Made by a program: the position numbers and the translations under genes
The notes under the pieces: generated by a model
What the model saw: only the letters and a program-made list of their open reading frames with translations
What the model was told of the DNA's origin: nothing
Databases searched by the model: none
In this document: positions 32,677 to 41,066 of the stretch, in pieces
How positions within the stretch are numbered: the first letter of the stretch is position 1
Layout of the letters: every line of letters starts with the position of its first letter
From: Opitutia bacterium
GTDB taxonomy: Bacteria; Verrucomicrobiota; Verrucomicrobiia; Opitutales; Opitutaceae
NCBI GenBank assembly: GCA_016187945.1
Contig: JACPIT010000005.1
Location: forward strand, 496,001 to 560,000
Direction of reading: 5' to 3'
Length of the DNA stretch: 64,000 nucleotides

Positions 32677-33222
32677 ATGTCTCTTTTTCTCGCCACCCTC
32701 CTGCCCGGTCTCTTCCTCGCGCTCCTCGGCGCGTTGCTGGCGTGGGGCGATCCGCGTGTCAGTTCGACGGCCAGGGCCCTGCCGCGCTCGCAGCGCGGCG
32801 CCTGGCTCTTTTTCGGCGGCGGCGCGCTGTGGTTTCTCTTCCGGCTCTCGCGGCTCGGCGAGGCGGACCTGATTTTCTTCCAAAACCCCGCGCCGGTGAT
32901 GCTCGCATTCGGCGCGCTCGCCGTGCTCGCGTTCGTCTACGCGCCCGACTTCCTCGCCGTGCGCGGGCTGTGCATCCTCACGCTGCTCGCCGCCGAGCCG
33001 CTGCTCTACGCGGCCTATATGGAGTGGACGCACCCGCAGCGCCTGCTGATGGTCACCGCCGTCTACGTCGCGCTGGCTGCGGCGCTCTACCTCGCGGCGG
33101 CACCGTATCGTCTGCGCGATTTTTTCGAGTGGCTCTTCAAACAACCGAGGCGCGCGCGGACGCTCGGAGTGTTCCTGCTGGTTTACGGACTCGTCACCGC
33201 CGGCGCCGCGTTCGCTTACTGA
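32677..33222 (+). CDS. Uncharacterised inner-membrane protein
   Basis: I do not recognise this 181-residue protein. It has about five membrane segments: FLATLLPGLFLALLGALLAW, AWLFFGGGALWFLFRL, VMLAFGALAVLAFVY, a long hydrophobic pair around residues 105-145, and VFLLVYGLVTAGAAFAY at the C terminus. A soluble loop has LPRSQRGAW. The stop is 3 bases before the gmk ATG, so it is probably co-transcribed with guanylate kinase. The ATG at 32677 follows the polypurine arm (AGAGAAAGATTTCTTC), which may supply ribosome binding. Confidence 0.72.
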   Translation: MSLFLATLLPGLFLALLGALLAWGDPRVSSTARALPRSQRGAWLFFGGGALWFLFRLSRLGEADLIFFQNPAPVMLAFGALAVLAFVYAPDFLAVRGLCILTLLAAEPLLYAAYMEWTHPQRLLMVTAVYVALAAALYLAAAPYRLRDFFEWLFKQPRRARTLGVFLLVYGLVTAGAAFAY

Positions 33223-33225
33223 GCC

Positions 33226-33831
33226 ATGGCCGATCATCCGACCGTGTTGCTCATCCTCGCCGGCCCTTCCGGCGTCGGCAAAAGCACGCTCTGCGACCGC
33301 CTCGTGCGTGAAGTGCCGGGCTTCGAGCGCGTCATCACCGCCACCACGCGCAAGCCGCGCCCGAACGAGGTCGACGGCCGCGACTACCACTTCCTGTCCG
33401 AGGTGGAATTCCGCCGCCGCGTCGCCGCCGGGGAATTTCTGGAGACCGCCAAGGTGCACAACGGCAGTTTCTACGGCACGTTGAAATCCGCCGTGCTCGA
33501 CCGCCTGCCGCACACCAATCTCGTCATGAACATCGACGTGCAGGGCGTGCGCAGCATCCGCTCCGCCGAGCGGACGACGCCGGGGTTGCACGGCCGGCTC
33601 GTCACGATGTTCGTCGCGCCCGACTCGATCGACGTGCTGCGCGAGCGCCTGCAAGGCCGCGGCGCGGTCACGCCCGACGAACTCGCGCGCCGCATGCAAA
33701 GCGCCGAACTCGAAATGGTCGAGCGCTACACCTACGACTACATCATCCACAGCGGCACGAAGGAACAGGACTTCCGCGCGCTGCTGGATTTCTGGGAGCA
33801 GGCGAAACGCAAACTCGGCCGCGCCTGCTGA
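33226..33831 (+). CDS. gmk: Guanylate kinase
   Basis: This 201-residue essential enzyme transfers phosphate from ATP to GMP. The P-loop GPSGVGKST covers residues 13-21. The GMP-binding region TATTRKPRPNEVDGRDYHFL and the FLETAKVHNGSFYGTLKSAV segment follow, with NIDVQGVRSIR as the Walker B-like strand. Length is normal. It lies 3 bases after the membrane-protein gene and 15 bases before the metallo-beta-lactamase-fold gene, so a three-gene operon is likely. Confidence 0.96.
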   Translation: MADHPTVLLILAGPSGVGKSTLCDRLVREVPGFERVITATTRKPRPNEVDGRDYHFLSEVEFRRRVAAGEFLETAKVHNGSFYGTLKSAVLDRLPHTNLVMNIDVQGVRSIRSAERTTPGLHGRLVTMFVAPDSIDVLRERLQGRGAVTPDELARRMQSAELEMVERYTYDYIIHSGTKEQDFRALLDFWEQAKRKLGRAC

Positions 33832-33846
33832 GCGCGTCCGCCTCAC

Positions 33847-34950
33847 ATGCCGCGCGCGCCGCGATTTCCGGTCAGCGATCACTGCGACGGCGAGCGCTTC
33901 TTCAATCCGCCGCCGCAACCGCAGGCACTCGGCTTCTCGTCACTGCCGCGCTGGTGGCTGCAACAACTCCGCGGCGATCTCCAACGCTGGCCGCGCGACG
34001 TGCCGCCACCGCGCCGCGTGCAATTGCCCGCGAGCGTCGCGCCGGGCGAAGTCGCGGTGACGTTTATCGGCCACTCGACGTTCCTGCTCCAGTTCGCCGG
34101 GCTCACGATTCTCACCGACCCGATTTTCGCGCGCTGTGCGGGACCGTTCGGCCTCTTCGGCCCGAAGCGCGCGCGGCCGCCGGCGCTGCGGCTCGATGAG
34201 TTGCCCGCGATCGACGTCGTGCTCGTCTCGCACAACCACTACGACCACCTCGACCTCGCCACGCTGCACTGGCTGGCGCGCCATCGGCGCCCGAAATTCG
34301 TCACGTCGCTCGGCAACCAGGCGTGGCTCGCCGCGCGCGAAATCGAGTCCGACGTCGTCGAACTCGATTGGTGGCAGACGGCCGACGTCATCCCGAGCGA
34401 CGGTGAGCCATCGCGCGCCAGGTGGAGCGAGTTGACCTCAACCCGCTCCGAACGCGTTGAGGTCAACGCGTTCCACCTCGATCAGTCGAACGCGCCGGCG
34501 CAACCGCTGCTGCGCGTGACCGCGACGCCCGCGCAGCACTTCACGGCGCGCGCGCCGTGGGATCGCTGTCGCACGCTCTGGAACGGCCTGATGTTGCACA
34601 CGCGCGCCGGCGACGTGTTCTTCTGCGGCGACTCCGGCTGGGGGCCGCACTTCGCGGCGATCCGCGAAAAACTCGGCGCGCCTGCGCTCGCGCTGATGCC
34701 GATCGGCGCTTACGAGCCGCGGTGGTTCATGCTTCCGGTGCACATGAATCCCGACGAAGCCGTCCGCGCGCACCTCGCGCTCGGCGCGCGGCAGAGTCTC
34801 GGCATGCATTTCGGCACGTTCCAGCTCACGAACGAAGCGATCGACCAGCCGCTCCTCGACCTCGCCATCGCCCGCGAAGTGCACGGCGTGCCTGAGCCGG
34901 ATTTCACGACACTCGACTTCGGCGAGACGCGGACGCTGCGCCTGCGCTGA
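33847..34950 (+). CDS. Metallo-beta-lactamase-fold hydrolase, NAPE-PLD-like, with REP insert
   Basis: This 367-residue protein belongs to the NAPE-PLD/UlaG-like branch of the metallo-beta-lactamase fold. GHSTFLLQFAGLTILTDPIF and the zinc motif His129-Asn-His131-Tyr-Asp133-His134 are visible. FFCGDSGWGPHF provides the bridging Asp, and GMHFGTFQLTNE a late His ligand. NAPE-PLD relatives cleave phosphodiesters in lipids; the substrate here is unknown. Residues about 192-211 (RWSELTSTRS and ERVEVNAFHL) are the in-frame translation of a REP unit placed before the conserved TPAQHF segment. The frame and all metal ligands are intact, so the enzyme may tolerate the insert. Confidence 0.88.
   Translation: MPRAPRFPVSDHCDGERFFNPPPQPQALGFSSLPRWWLQQLRGDLQRWPRDVPPPRRVQLPASVAPGEVAVTFIGHSTFLLQFAGLTILTDPIFARCAGPFGLFGPKRARPPALRLDELPAIDVVLVSHNHYDHLDLATLHWLARHRRPKFVTSLGNQAWLAAREIESDVVELDWWQTADVIPSDGEPSRARWSELTSTRSERVEVNAFHLDQSNAPAQPLLRVTATPAQHFTARAPWDRCRTLWNGLMLHTRAGDVFFCGDSGWGPHFAAIREKLGAPALALMPIGAYEPRWFMLPVHMNPDEAVRAHLALGARQSLGMHFGTFQLTNEAIDQPLLDLAIAREVHGVPEPDFTTLDFGETRTLRLR
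34420..34478. repeat. REP palindromic unit inside a coding sequence
   Basis: AGGTGGAGCGAGTTGACCTC and GAGGTCAACGCGTTCCACCT form a compact palindrome of 59 bases with a shorter spacer than the intergenic copies. It is read in the same phase as the copy in the second amidohydrolase. Confidence 0.9.
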
Positions 34951-34964
34951 ATCGCTGTTTTCGC

Positions 34965-35570
34965 TCAGGCGAGCTGCGTGAGCGTCTCGGCGAGATCGCG
35001 GCGACGCGGTTCGAGTCCTCTGGTCACGGCGCGCTGGTTCAGACGGTAGACCCAGACCCAGACCACGCTCAGCGCGATCGCCGCGCCGAGCAGGCCGACC
35101 ACCATGGCCGGCCAGGGAACGGGCGAGTTCGGTTGGAAGAAAGCGCCGCCGAGGAAAAGCAACGCGGCGACGCCGAGCGGCGCGAGATACCACCAGGCGA
35201 CGGTGCTCAGCAGCCGGATTTGCACGTCGAGTGCGTCGAGCGCCGCCGTGATGTGATCGCGCAATGCAGCCGACGCGGCCGGTGCATGCCGCAGGCGCCG
35301 GATCCGGCCGGCGATCAGGAAGGCCGCCGGCACCAGGGCGAAGAGGCCGGTGGCGATCGGCCAAGCGAGGGGCGCGCCGCTACGCAGGCCACTTACGGCG
35401 AACACGCCGGCGACCAGCAACGAGGCCGCGATTTCCGTGACGTCGCGCCACAGGATGCGGCGGTCGAACGCGCGGGCTTCGCGCCGGACGCGCTCGGCCA
35501 GCGCGGCGGCATCGTGCGACGAGGGCGCGGACTGGCCGCGCCAGAGGAATTCAGCTTCGGGGAGGGTCAT
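34965..35570 (-). CDS. Membrane protein coupled to an ECF sigma factor, possible anti-sigma
   Basis: This 201-residue protein has a cytoplasmic N-terminal region of about 45 residues (MTLPEAEFLWRGQ, then charged helices) and two pairs of membrane segments (ILWRDVTEIAASLLVAGVFAV, IATGLFALVPAAFLIAG; WWYLAPLGVAALLFLGGAFF, AMVVGLLGAAIALSVVWVWV). Its ATG overlaps the sigma-factor stop as ATGA. A membrane protein with a short cytoplasmic head coupled to an ECF gene is the usual form of an anti-sigma factor, so I infer that role; no zinc-binding anti-sigma motif is seen. Confidence 0.72.
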   Translation of the reverse strand: MTLPEAEFLWRGQSAPSSHDAAALAERVRREARAFDRRILWRDVTEIAASLLVAGVFAVSGLRSGAPLAWPIATGLFALVPAAFLIAGRIRRLRHAPAASAALRDHITAALDALDVQIRLLSTVAWWYLAPLGVAALLFLGGAFFQPNSPVPWPAMVVGLLGAAIALSVVWVWVYRLNQRAVTRGLEPRRRDLAETLTQLA

Positions 35571-36061
35571 GGGATTTGTTCGATGAGTTGAGCCAGCCGC
35601 GCGCGGGCCCGCGTGAGGCGTGCGCCGACGGCGTTGGGAGTGAGGCCGGTGATTTCGGCTATTTCCGAATACGGAAGCTGGTCGAGCAGCAGCAGCACGA
35701 GCGTGCGGTCGGCGGCGGCGAGCTGATGGATCGCGGCGTAAAGGCGAGCGATGCGCTCCGTGTTCTCGCCGTCGGGCGCGGTCGCCGGCACGTCGGACGC
35801 GGGCTCGGACGCCAGCCAGCGCGTGCGCCGCGCCTCGTCGCGCCGCCAGGTGAGCGCGGTGTTCAGGCACACGCGGTAGATCCACGTCGTGGCGGCGCAT
35901 TGGCCGTTGAAGCGCGGCAGCGAGCGCCAGAGCTGCACGAGCATGGCCTGGTGGAGGTCGTCGTGGTCGCCCGGCGCGTAGACGCGGCTGATCTTGCGCG
36001 GGATGGCGGCGTGGGCGGCCAGCCAGGCGCGAAAGAGAGATTCCTGGGCGGACGCAGTCAT
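35567..36061 (-). CDS. ECF-type RNA polymerase sigma factor
   Basis: This 164-residue protein is a group 4 (extracytoplasmic function) sigma factor. Region 2 includes YAPGDHDDLHQAMLVQLWRSL and TTWIYRVCLNTALTWRRD. Region 4 includes LLLDQLPYSEIAEITGLTPN and the helix-turn-helix segment NAVGARLTRARARL. It should direct polymerase to a small set of promoters on a signal passed through the coupled membrane protein. Divergent transcription from three tandem paralogous exported proteins (36205-40051), across a 143-base gap, makes these candidate targets; this is inferred from position only. Confidence 0.93.
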   Translation of the reverse strand: MTASAQESLFRAWLAAHAAIPRKISRVYAPGDHDDLHQAMLVQLWRSLPRFNGQCAATTWIYRVCLNTALTWRRDEARRTRWLASEPASDVPATAPDGENTERIARLYAAIHQLAAADRTLVLLLLDQLPYSEIAEITGLTPNAVGARLTRARARLAQLIEQIP

Positions 36062-36204
36062 CGTTTGCCTGATTAGTAGCCAAGAAGGGCGGTTTCTTAC
36101 AGCCCGCGCGCAAAATCGACGGGGCGCATGCTGGACTTCGCGGAGGTGCGGACGCTAGCGTTGCGGCCCTGAGGCGCGGTCTGGGCCGCCGCGCCCGCAC
36201 CCCG

Positions 36205-37419
36205 ATGAAACTTGCTCCTGTCCTCGCGACTGCCCTCGCGCTCTCTCTTTTGGTCAACCTGGTGCTCTGGGCCCGCGTCACACGCGAGGCGAAGACGTCG
36301 GCCGCTCTCGCGACGGCCGGCCGCGCCGGCGAGGGCCAAGCTGGGCGGGCTGCCGGTGCCGCGGTCGTGGAATCGACGACTGCTGCGGGTGCCGCCGGCG
36401 CAAAGCGCGGCGTCGTCTGGCATCGGCCCAAGACGGCGGAGGAATGGCGGGCTCTCGCGGAGGATTTGCGCGCCGCTGGATTCCCTCCGCAAACGATTCG
36501 CTCGCTCATCTTCGGCGCGGCTTACGAGGAGGCGTTGGCCGCTGGCCGGCTCGGCAAATTGCCGTTCTGGCACCAGTCCTATGATGCCAAGCCGGCACGA
36601 GAGGAGCAGGCGGAGTTGACCCGTCTGATGACCGCCACCGAGGAGGCGGCATTCGGGAAACGCGATCGCGTTCCAATGAACCCGATTCATCGCGCCGCAC
36701 GCTATGGCAGCCTTTCCGACGAGAAGATCGCCACACTCGAGAAAATCGAGCAGGACTACGGCGAAGTCTATTGGTCGCAACGCCGCGACGGCGAGGGCGG
36801 CGATGCGCTAGAGACCTTCGAGGGCCGCGCGCGCATCCGCTTGCTCGAGGAGGAAAAGGAGCGCGACCTCGCCGCCGTGCTTACGCCGGAGGAGTTCGAG
36901 GATTACGAGCGCCGCGGCTCGCGCGCCGCCCGCCCCGTCCTCAACGGCGTGCGCGACATCGAGGTGACCGAAGAGGAATACATGGCGCTCTACCAGATGC
37001 AGCGGAACTATCTGGCGTCGATCCCGCGCACCGAGGGCGCGGCGGAGCTGGCGCCCTACCTCCACGACAACGCAGCGCCAGCCGAGGAAGTGCGAAAAAT
37101 TCTGACCGACGACCGCTTCTACAGCTACATGGAGAAGAGCGATCCGCTCTACGCCCGCGTCGCGCAATTCAGTCAAAAACGGCCCGCGATCACGCGCGAG
37201 CAGACCTACCAGCTCTACCAGCTTCAATCGGCGGCGATGCTCGCCGTCGCTCAAACTGCCGCGTCCGGCCGCGCCTCCGATCCCGCCAACACCCCCGAGG
37301 GCCGCGCCGCGCTTGCGCCGTTCGCGGCGAAGCTCGAGGCGCTGCTCGGGCCGGAGCTGGCCGCCGCCTACCGGCGCACGCCGCAGGGAAAACTCTTCGG
37401 GTCGCCCGGACGCCCGTGA
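36205..37419 (+). CDS. Membrane-anchored paralogue family protein 1
   Basis: I do not recognise a named family. This 404-residue protein starts with an uncleaved-looking signal anchor (VLATALALSLLVNLVLWARV) and an Ala/Gly linker; the rest should be extracytoplasmic. It shares a layout with the next two genes: WHRPKTAEEWRALAEDLRAAGFPP, then LPFW, then a charged helical region with LTPEEFEDYERRGSRAARP, ILTDDRFYSYMEKSDPLYARVAQF and a C-terminal LEALLGPELAAAYRR. The helical, Glu/Arg-rich nature suggests a scaffold or sensor rather than an enzyme. The ATG at 36205 fits the anchor. Confidence 0.78.
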   Translation: MKLAPVLATALALSLLVNLVLWARVTREAKTSAALATAGRAGEGQAGRAAGAAVVESTTAAGAAGAKRGVVWHRPKTAEEWRALAEDLRAAGFPPQTIRSLIFGAAYEEALAAGRLGKLPFWHQSYDAKPAREEQAELTRLMTATEEAAFGKRDRVPMNPIHRAARYGSLSDEKIATLEKIEQDYGEVYWSQRRDGEGGDALETFEGRARIRLLEEEKERDLAAVLTPEEFEDYERRGSRAARPVLNGVRDIEVTEEEYMALYQMQRNYLASIPRTEGAAELAPYLHDNAAPAEEVRKILTDDRFYSYMEKSDPLYARVAQFSQKRPAITREQTYQLYQLQSAAMLAVAQTAASGRASDPANTPEGRAALAPFAAKLEALLGPELAAAYRRTPQGKLFGSPGRP

Positions 37420-37522
37420 TTACGCGGTCGCGTGCTGGACAACCGCGCGGTTGCCGTCGATGCTCCGCGAAATCGCTGCGACGACGGGCCATGTCGGAGC
37501 GGAACGTCTCGCTGTCGTCCTC

Positions 37523-38782
37523 ATGAATCGCACGCTGCTGTTCGCCCTCCTCGGCCTTTCGCTCGTCGGCAATACCTGGTTTCTCTTCGCGCGCGCCCGC
37601 GAAGCGGCGGCGCCGCCCGACGGCGACCGCGCTGCACCCGCCGCGGTCGCGCCCGGCGTCCGTGGCGCATCCGCAGCGACGCCGCCGAAAGCGGCGACCG
37701 CTGCCGCGAAAACCGGCGAACCGGACGCCGTCGCGCCGCGCGGCCTCACCTGGCACGCACCGACGACCGACGACGAGTTTCGCGCACTCGTGAACGACCT
37801 GCGCGCCGCCGGTTTTCCGTCGCCGATCATCAATCGCATCGTGACCGAGCTGTATCAGCAGCGCCGCCTCGCCGAGAGCCCCGAGGCGAAAGTCCCCTTC
37901 TGGCAGCGGCGCACGACCCAAAAAGAAATGCAGGAATACCGGCGCGAGATCGCGCGCGCCCTCGAGGCGATCCTCGGCCCCGACGCGCGCCGCTCGGTGC
38001 AGATCGACGCTGTCACGCGCGCCCGGCAATACGGCAATCTCGCCGACACGAAGATCGACGCCATCGCCGCCGTCGAGCGCGACTACCAGGAAATGCAGAC
38101 CGACTTGTCGCGCAATCAGGACGGCATGTTCTTCAACTCCGACGAGTGGGCGGCGCGGCAGCAGCAGCGGAGTTTGCTGAAGACGGAAATGCGCGCCGAC
38201 CTCGAAAGAATTCTCACGCCCGCCGAACTCGCCGACTACGAGCTGCGCAATTCCGACACCGCGCGCTCGCTCTCGTTCGCCGTGCAGAACATCGCGGTGA
38301 ACGCCGCCGAGTTCGCCGCGCTCTACGAGATACGCCGCGCCTTCGAGACCGCCAATCCGGCGCTGATCGGCCGGGTGACCACGGAGCAGATGACCGCGCG
38401 GCAGGCCGGCGAACTCGCCGCCTTCGAGCAGGCGCGCGCGCTCCTCGCGGACGATCGATTCTACGGCTACCTCGCCGCGACCAATTACGAATTCCGCAAT
38501 CTCGCCGGCCTCACGAAGCAATTCCCGTCCGTGACGCCCGCCGTCGCCTATCAGGCGCTCCAACTCCGCTACGAAGTGCAACAAGCCCGCAACTCGCTCG
38601 CCACCGCCGGCGCGCAGAACACTCCCGAAAGCCTGGCAGCCGCCTATGCCGGGTGGAACACGCGCCTCGAGGCGTTGCTCGGACCAGAAGCGGCCGCCGC
38701 TTATCGCAAGACGAATTTCGGGCGCACATTTGTCGCGCCCACGGCACGTCCCGCCAACCGCACCGTGCCGCCGCGAGGCTGA
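37523..38782 (+). CDS. Membrane-anchored paralogue family protein 2
   Basis: This 419-residue protein is homologous to its two neighbours. The signal anchor is LLFALLGLSLVGNTWFLFAR; the N-terminal motif is WHAPTTDDEFRALVNDLRAAGFPS, followed by VPFWQRR. The central part has YGNLADTKIDAIAAVERDYQ and LTPAELADYELRNSDTARSL, and the end has LEALLGPEAAAAYRKT. No cysteine pairs or catalytic motifs stand out. It starts 103 bases after gene 1 and ends 12 bases before gene 3, so at least genes 2 and 3 are probably co-transcribed. Confidence 0.78.
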   Translation: MNRTLLFALLGLSLVGNTWFLFARAREAAAPPDGDRAAPAAVAPGVRGASAATPPKAATAAAKTGEPDAVAPRGLTWHAPTTDDEFRALVNDLRAAGFPSPIINRIVTELYQQRRLAESPEAKVPFWQRRTTQKEMQEYRREIARALEAILGPDARRSVQIDAVTRARQYGNLADTKIDAIAAVERDYQEMQTDLSRNQDGMFFNSDEWAARQQQRSLLKTEMRADLERILTPAELADYELRNSDTARSLSFAVQNIAVNAAEFAALYEIRRAFETANPALIGRVTTEQMTARQAGELAAFEQARALLADDRFYGYLAATNYEFRNLAGLTKQFPSVTPAVAYQALQLRYEVQQARNSLATAGAQNTPESLAAAYAGWNTRLEALLGPEAAAAYRKTNFGRTFVAPTARPANRTVPPRG

Positions 38783-38794
38783 GGAGACGCCGCC

Positions 38795-40051
38795 ATGAAA
38801 AACACGATTCTGATCGCTCTGCTCGCCGCGTCGCTCGGCATGAATGTCTGGTTCGCGTTCGCCCGCTCGGCGACAGCGCCCGCCGCCGCGGGCGATCGCG
38901 CCCGCGCGCAGGCGGCCGAGGTGGCGAGTGCCGCCAGTCGCCGCGCCGCGAACTCGGCCGACCAGGCCGCAACGGCGGCGCGTCCGTTCGTGTGGGGCGC
39001 GCCCAGCGCGTCGAACGACGACCTGCGCACGCTGGCCGCCAACTTGCGCGCCGCCGGTTTTCCCCCGGCCGTGGTCGCGAAGATCGTTGGCACGATGTTG
39101 CGCGACCGCGCCTACGCGAAGGTGGCGGAGCTGCCGTTCTGGCAGTTGAGCTCGAACAACCGCGACGTGCGCAAAATGCAGATGGAAGCCGGGCGCGAGT
39201 TGCTGCGACTGCAGGAGGAAATCCTCGGCGCTTCCGGTTCGCAGCTCGCGACGCTCGATCCGAACACGCGCCGCGAGCGCTACGGCGATTTGTCCGACGA
39301 CAAAGTGGCGGCGCTGCTGAAGATCGATCGGGATTATCAGGACATGATGTCCGATCTCGCACCGTCCGGCGCGATCGGAGCGGAGGAAGGCAGGGCATTG
39401 GGCGACCAATTCAGGACGCTGGAAAAGGAGCGGTTGGCCGACATCAAGGCGGCGCTCGGGCCGGAAGCCTACGCCGACTACGAGCGGCAGAACTCGGGCG
39501 CGGCATCGATGGTGATGCGCGGCCTGCGCGACTTGAAGGTGACGGAGGAGGAATACAACGCGCTCTTCGCGGCGCAAAAGGCGCGCGACCCGAACGCGTC
39601 GACGGGGTTCTCGATCGTCGATCTGGACGCGCCCAGGTCCGACAGCGCGCAGGCATTCTACGAACAGGTGCGTGCGATCCTCGGCGACGAGCGGGCGCAC
39701 ACGTATTTGAAGTCGGCGGACCCGGGTTACGGACAGGTCGCGCGGTTCACGGAAAAATATCCGAGCCTCGCGCCGGCCGTCACCTACCAGCTCTACGAAT
39801 TGAACAACGAAAGCCGAACGACGATGCGCGCGCTGACGCAACGCGCCGACGGGCAGCCGGTCGACGGTGCGAAGATCCAGGAAGCGGTCGCGCGGCTGAA
39901 CTCGCGGCTCGAAGCGCTGGTCGGCCCGGAGATCGCGAACGCATATCGCTCGCAGGGGCTCGGAGCGTTCCTCCGCACGACGGTTCGGTCCGCACCGAGC
40001 ACCACCGGCACGCCCGCTCCCAGCGGCGCGGTGACGCCCCCGAAGGGCTGA
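38795..40051 (+). CDS. Membrane-anchored paralogue family protein 3
   Basis: This 418-residue protein is the third tandem paralogue. The anchor is ILIALLAASLGMNVWFAFAR. LRTLAANLRAAGFPPAVVAK, LPFWQLSSN, YGDLSDDKVAALLKIDRDYQ, LGPEAYADYERQNSGAAS and LEALVGPEIANAYRSQ align in order with the other two. The C-terminal tail is Ser/Thr/Pro-rich. All three anchors share a pattern of a hydrophobic run, then Asn, Trp and a final Ala-Arg, which suggests a common export or anchoring mode. Function is unknown. Confidence 0.78.
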   Translation: MKNTILIALLAASLGMNVWFAFARSATAPAAAGDRARAQAAEVASAASRRAANSADQAATAARPFVWGAPSASNDDLRTLAANLRAAGFPPAVVAKIVGTMLRDRAYAKVAELPFWQLSSNNRDVRKMQMEAGRELLRLQEEILGASGSQLATLDPNTRRERYGDLSDDKVAALLKIDRDYQDMMSDLAPSGAIGAEEGRALGDQFRTLEKERLADIKAALGPEAYADYERQNSGAASMVMRGLRDLKVTEEEYNALFAAQKARDPNASTGFSIVDLDAPRSDSAQAFYEQVRAILGDERAHTYLKSADPGYGQVARFTEKYPSLAPAVTYQLYELNNESRTTMRALTQRADGQPVDGAKIQEAVARLNSRLEALVGPEIANAYRSQGLGAFLRTTVRSAPSTTGTPAPSGAVTPPKG

Positions 40052-40111
40052 GCACCGCGCAGGCGTCCCGCCTGCATCGACGTCGGTGCCGGCGCTACCT
40101 CACGGCGCGTT

Positions 40112-40882
40112 CTACGAACGCGGGCGATTGCGGTATTCCTCGCTGTTGCGGAGGTCGCGGCGGATGTCGTCGTCGCTCCAGTCGTGCTCGATGATCTTAT
40201 TGCGATAGTGCTCGAAGCCGCGGGGGTCGACGTCTCGACCGAGAACTTCTCGGTAAACGCGATTCAGGCGCGCGGTCATGTAGGTGACGCGATATTCGTC
40301 GCTCGCGCGGAGCGAATCGCGCACCTGCTTCTCGGACCACCCGCGGTCGACGATCATGCTGCGGAAATGCCGCAGGCCGGACTCGTCGGGCTCGCGCTCG
40401 AGGATGTCCTGATAGGCGCGGCGGACGATCTTGTCGGGATCGATGCGCGGCGGACGGTCGTGGTCGCGATCGTCGTCATGGCCGCGGCCTGGCGGACGCT
40501 CCGGACCGCGACGGAAATCGACGCGGATCGAGGAGATGCGGTCGTTGAAGCGAATGACGCGGTGGTCGCCGCGCGAGAGGTCGCGCAGGTCGTCGGTCAC
40601 GCGCAGGGCATCGCCGCGAAAGTAGGCGTCGGTGTAGACCGTCACGTCCGCGCCGCCTTCGACCAGGATGGAAGTGATGCGGTCGTTGGCGCGGCGACCG
40701 TCGTCGAAGTTGACGCGCGCGAGGTTGTCGATCGCCTCGCCGGGGCGGAGCACGATCGCGCCGCCTTGGAAATTCGGATGCTCGAACAGCACCACGCGCG
40801 GGCCACGGTGATCGTTGCGCGGTTGCGCGAAGGCGAGTGCGGGTAGCACGGCGAGCAGGGGCAGGGCGCGGCGGAGGTTCAT
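40112..40882 (-). CDS. Exported beta/gamma-crystallin-like and DUF4214-like protein
   Basis: This 256-residue protein has a signal peptide (RALPLLAVLPALAFAQ). Residues about 28-125 form two Greek-key-like motifs of the beta/gamma-crystallin kind (VVLFEHPNFQGGAIVL and VTVYTDAYFRGDALRV, each followed by a DRITSI or DRISSI strand), a fold that often binds calcium. After an Arg/Asp-rich linker, the C-terminal 110 residues hold two repeats resembling DUF4214 (RRAYQDILEREPDESGLRHF and NRVYREVLGRDVDPRGFEHY). The protein is probably periplasmic or surface-exposed. The ATG at 40882 fits the signal peptide; a longer reading adds seven residues. Confidence 0.78.
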   Translation of the reverse strand: MNLRRALPLLAVLPALAFAQPRNDHRGPRVVLFEHPNFQGGAIVLRPGEAIDNLARVNFDDGRRANDRITSILVEGGADVTVYTDAYFRGDALRVTDDLRDLSRGDHRVIRFNDRISSIRVDFRRGPERPPGRGHDDDRDHDRPPRIDPDKIVRRAYQDILEREPDESGLRHFRSMIVDRGWSEKQVRDSLRASDEYRVTYMTARLNRVYREVLGRDVDPRGFEHYRNKIIEHDWSDDDIRRDLRNSEEYRNRPRS

Positions 40883-40946
40883 GCGGATAGGACGGCGCAA
40901 CACGGGCGGTTATTCAATCCTCGGTGCGAAGCGCGCGGTGTGTCGT

Positions 40947-41031
40947 AGCAGCCGACGTCAGTCGGCTGGCGAAGGGCGGAAGCGCAGCGGAGGCGGGTGA
41001 ACCGCCGACCGACATCGGCTGCCACGACGGA
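40947..41031. repeat. Palindrome of the GTAGCAGCCGACGTC family
   Basis: The arms GTAGCAGCCGACGTCAGTCG and CGACCGACATCGGCTGCCAC face each other between the crystallin-like gene start and the serA stop. No gene lies in this gap (40883-41066). Confidence 0.8.
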
Positions 41032-41066
41032 CGGGCTCGCGCCACGCGATCGAAGCGGGACCGCGC

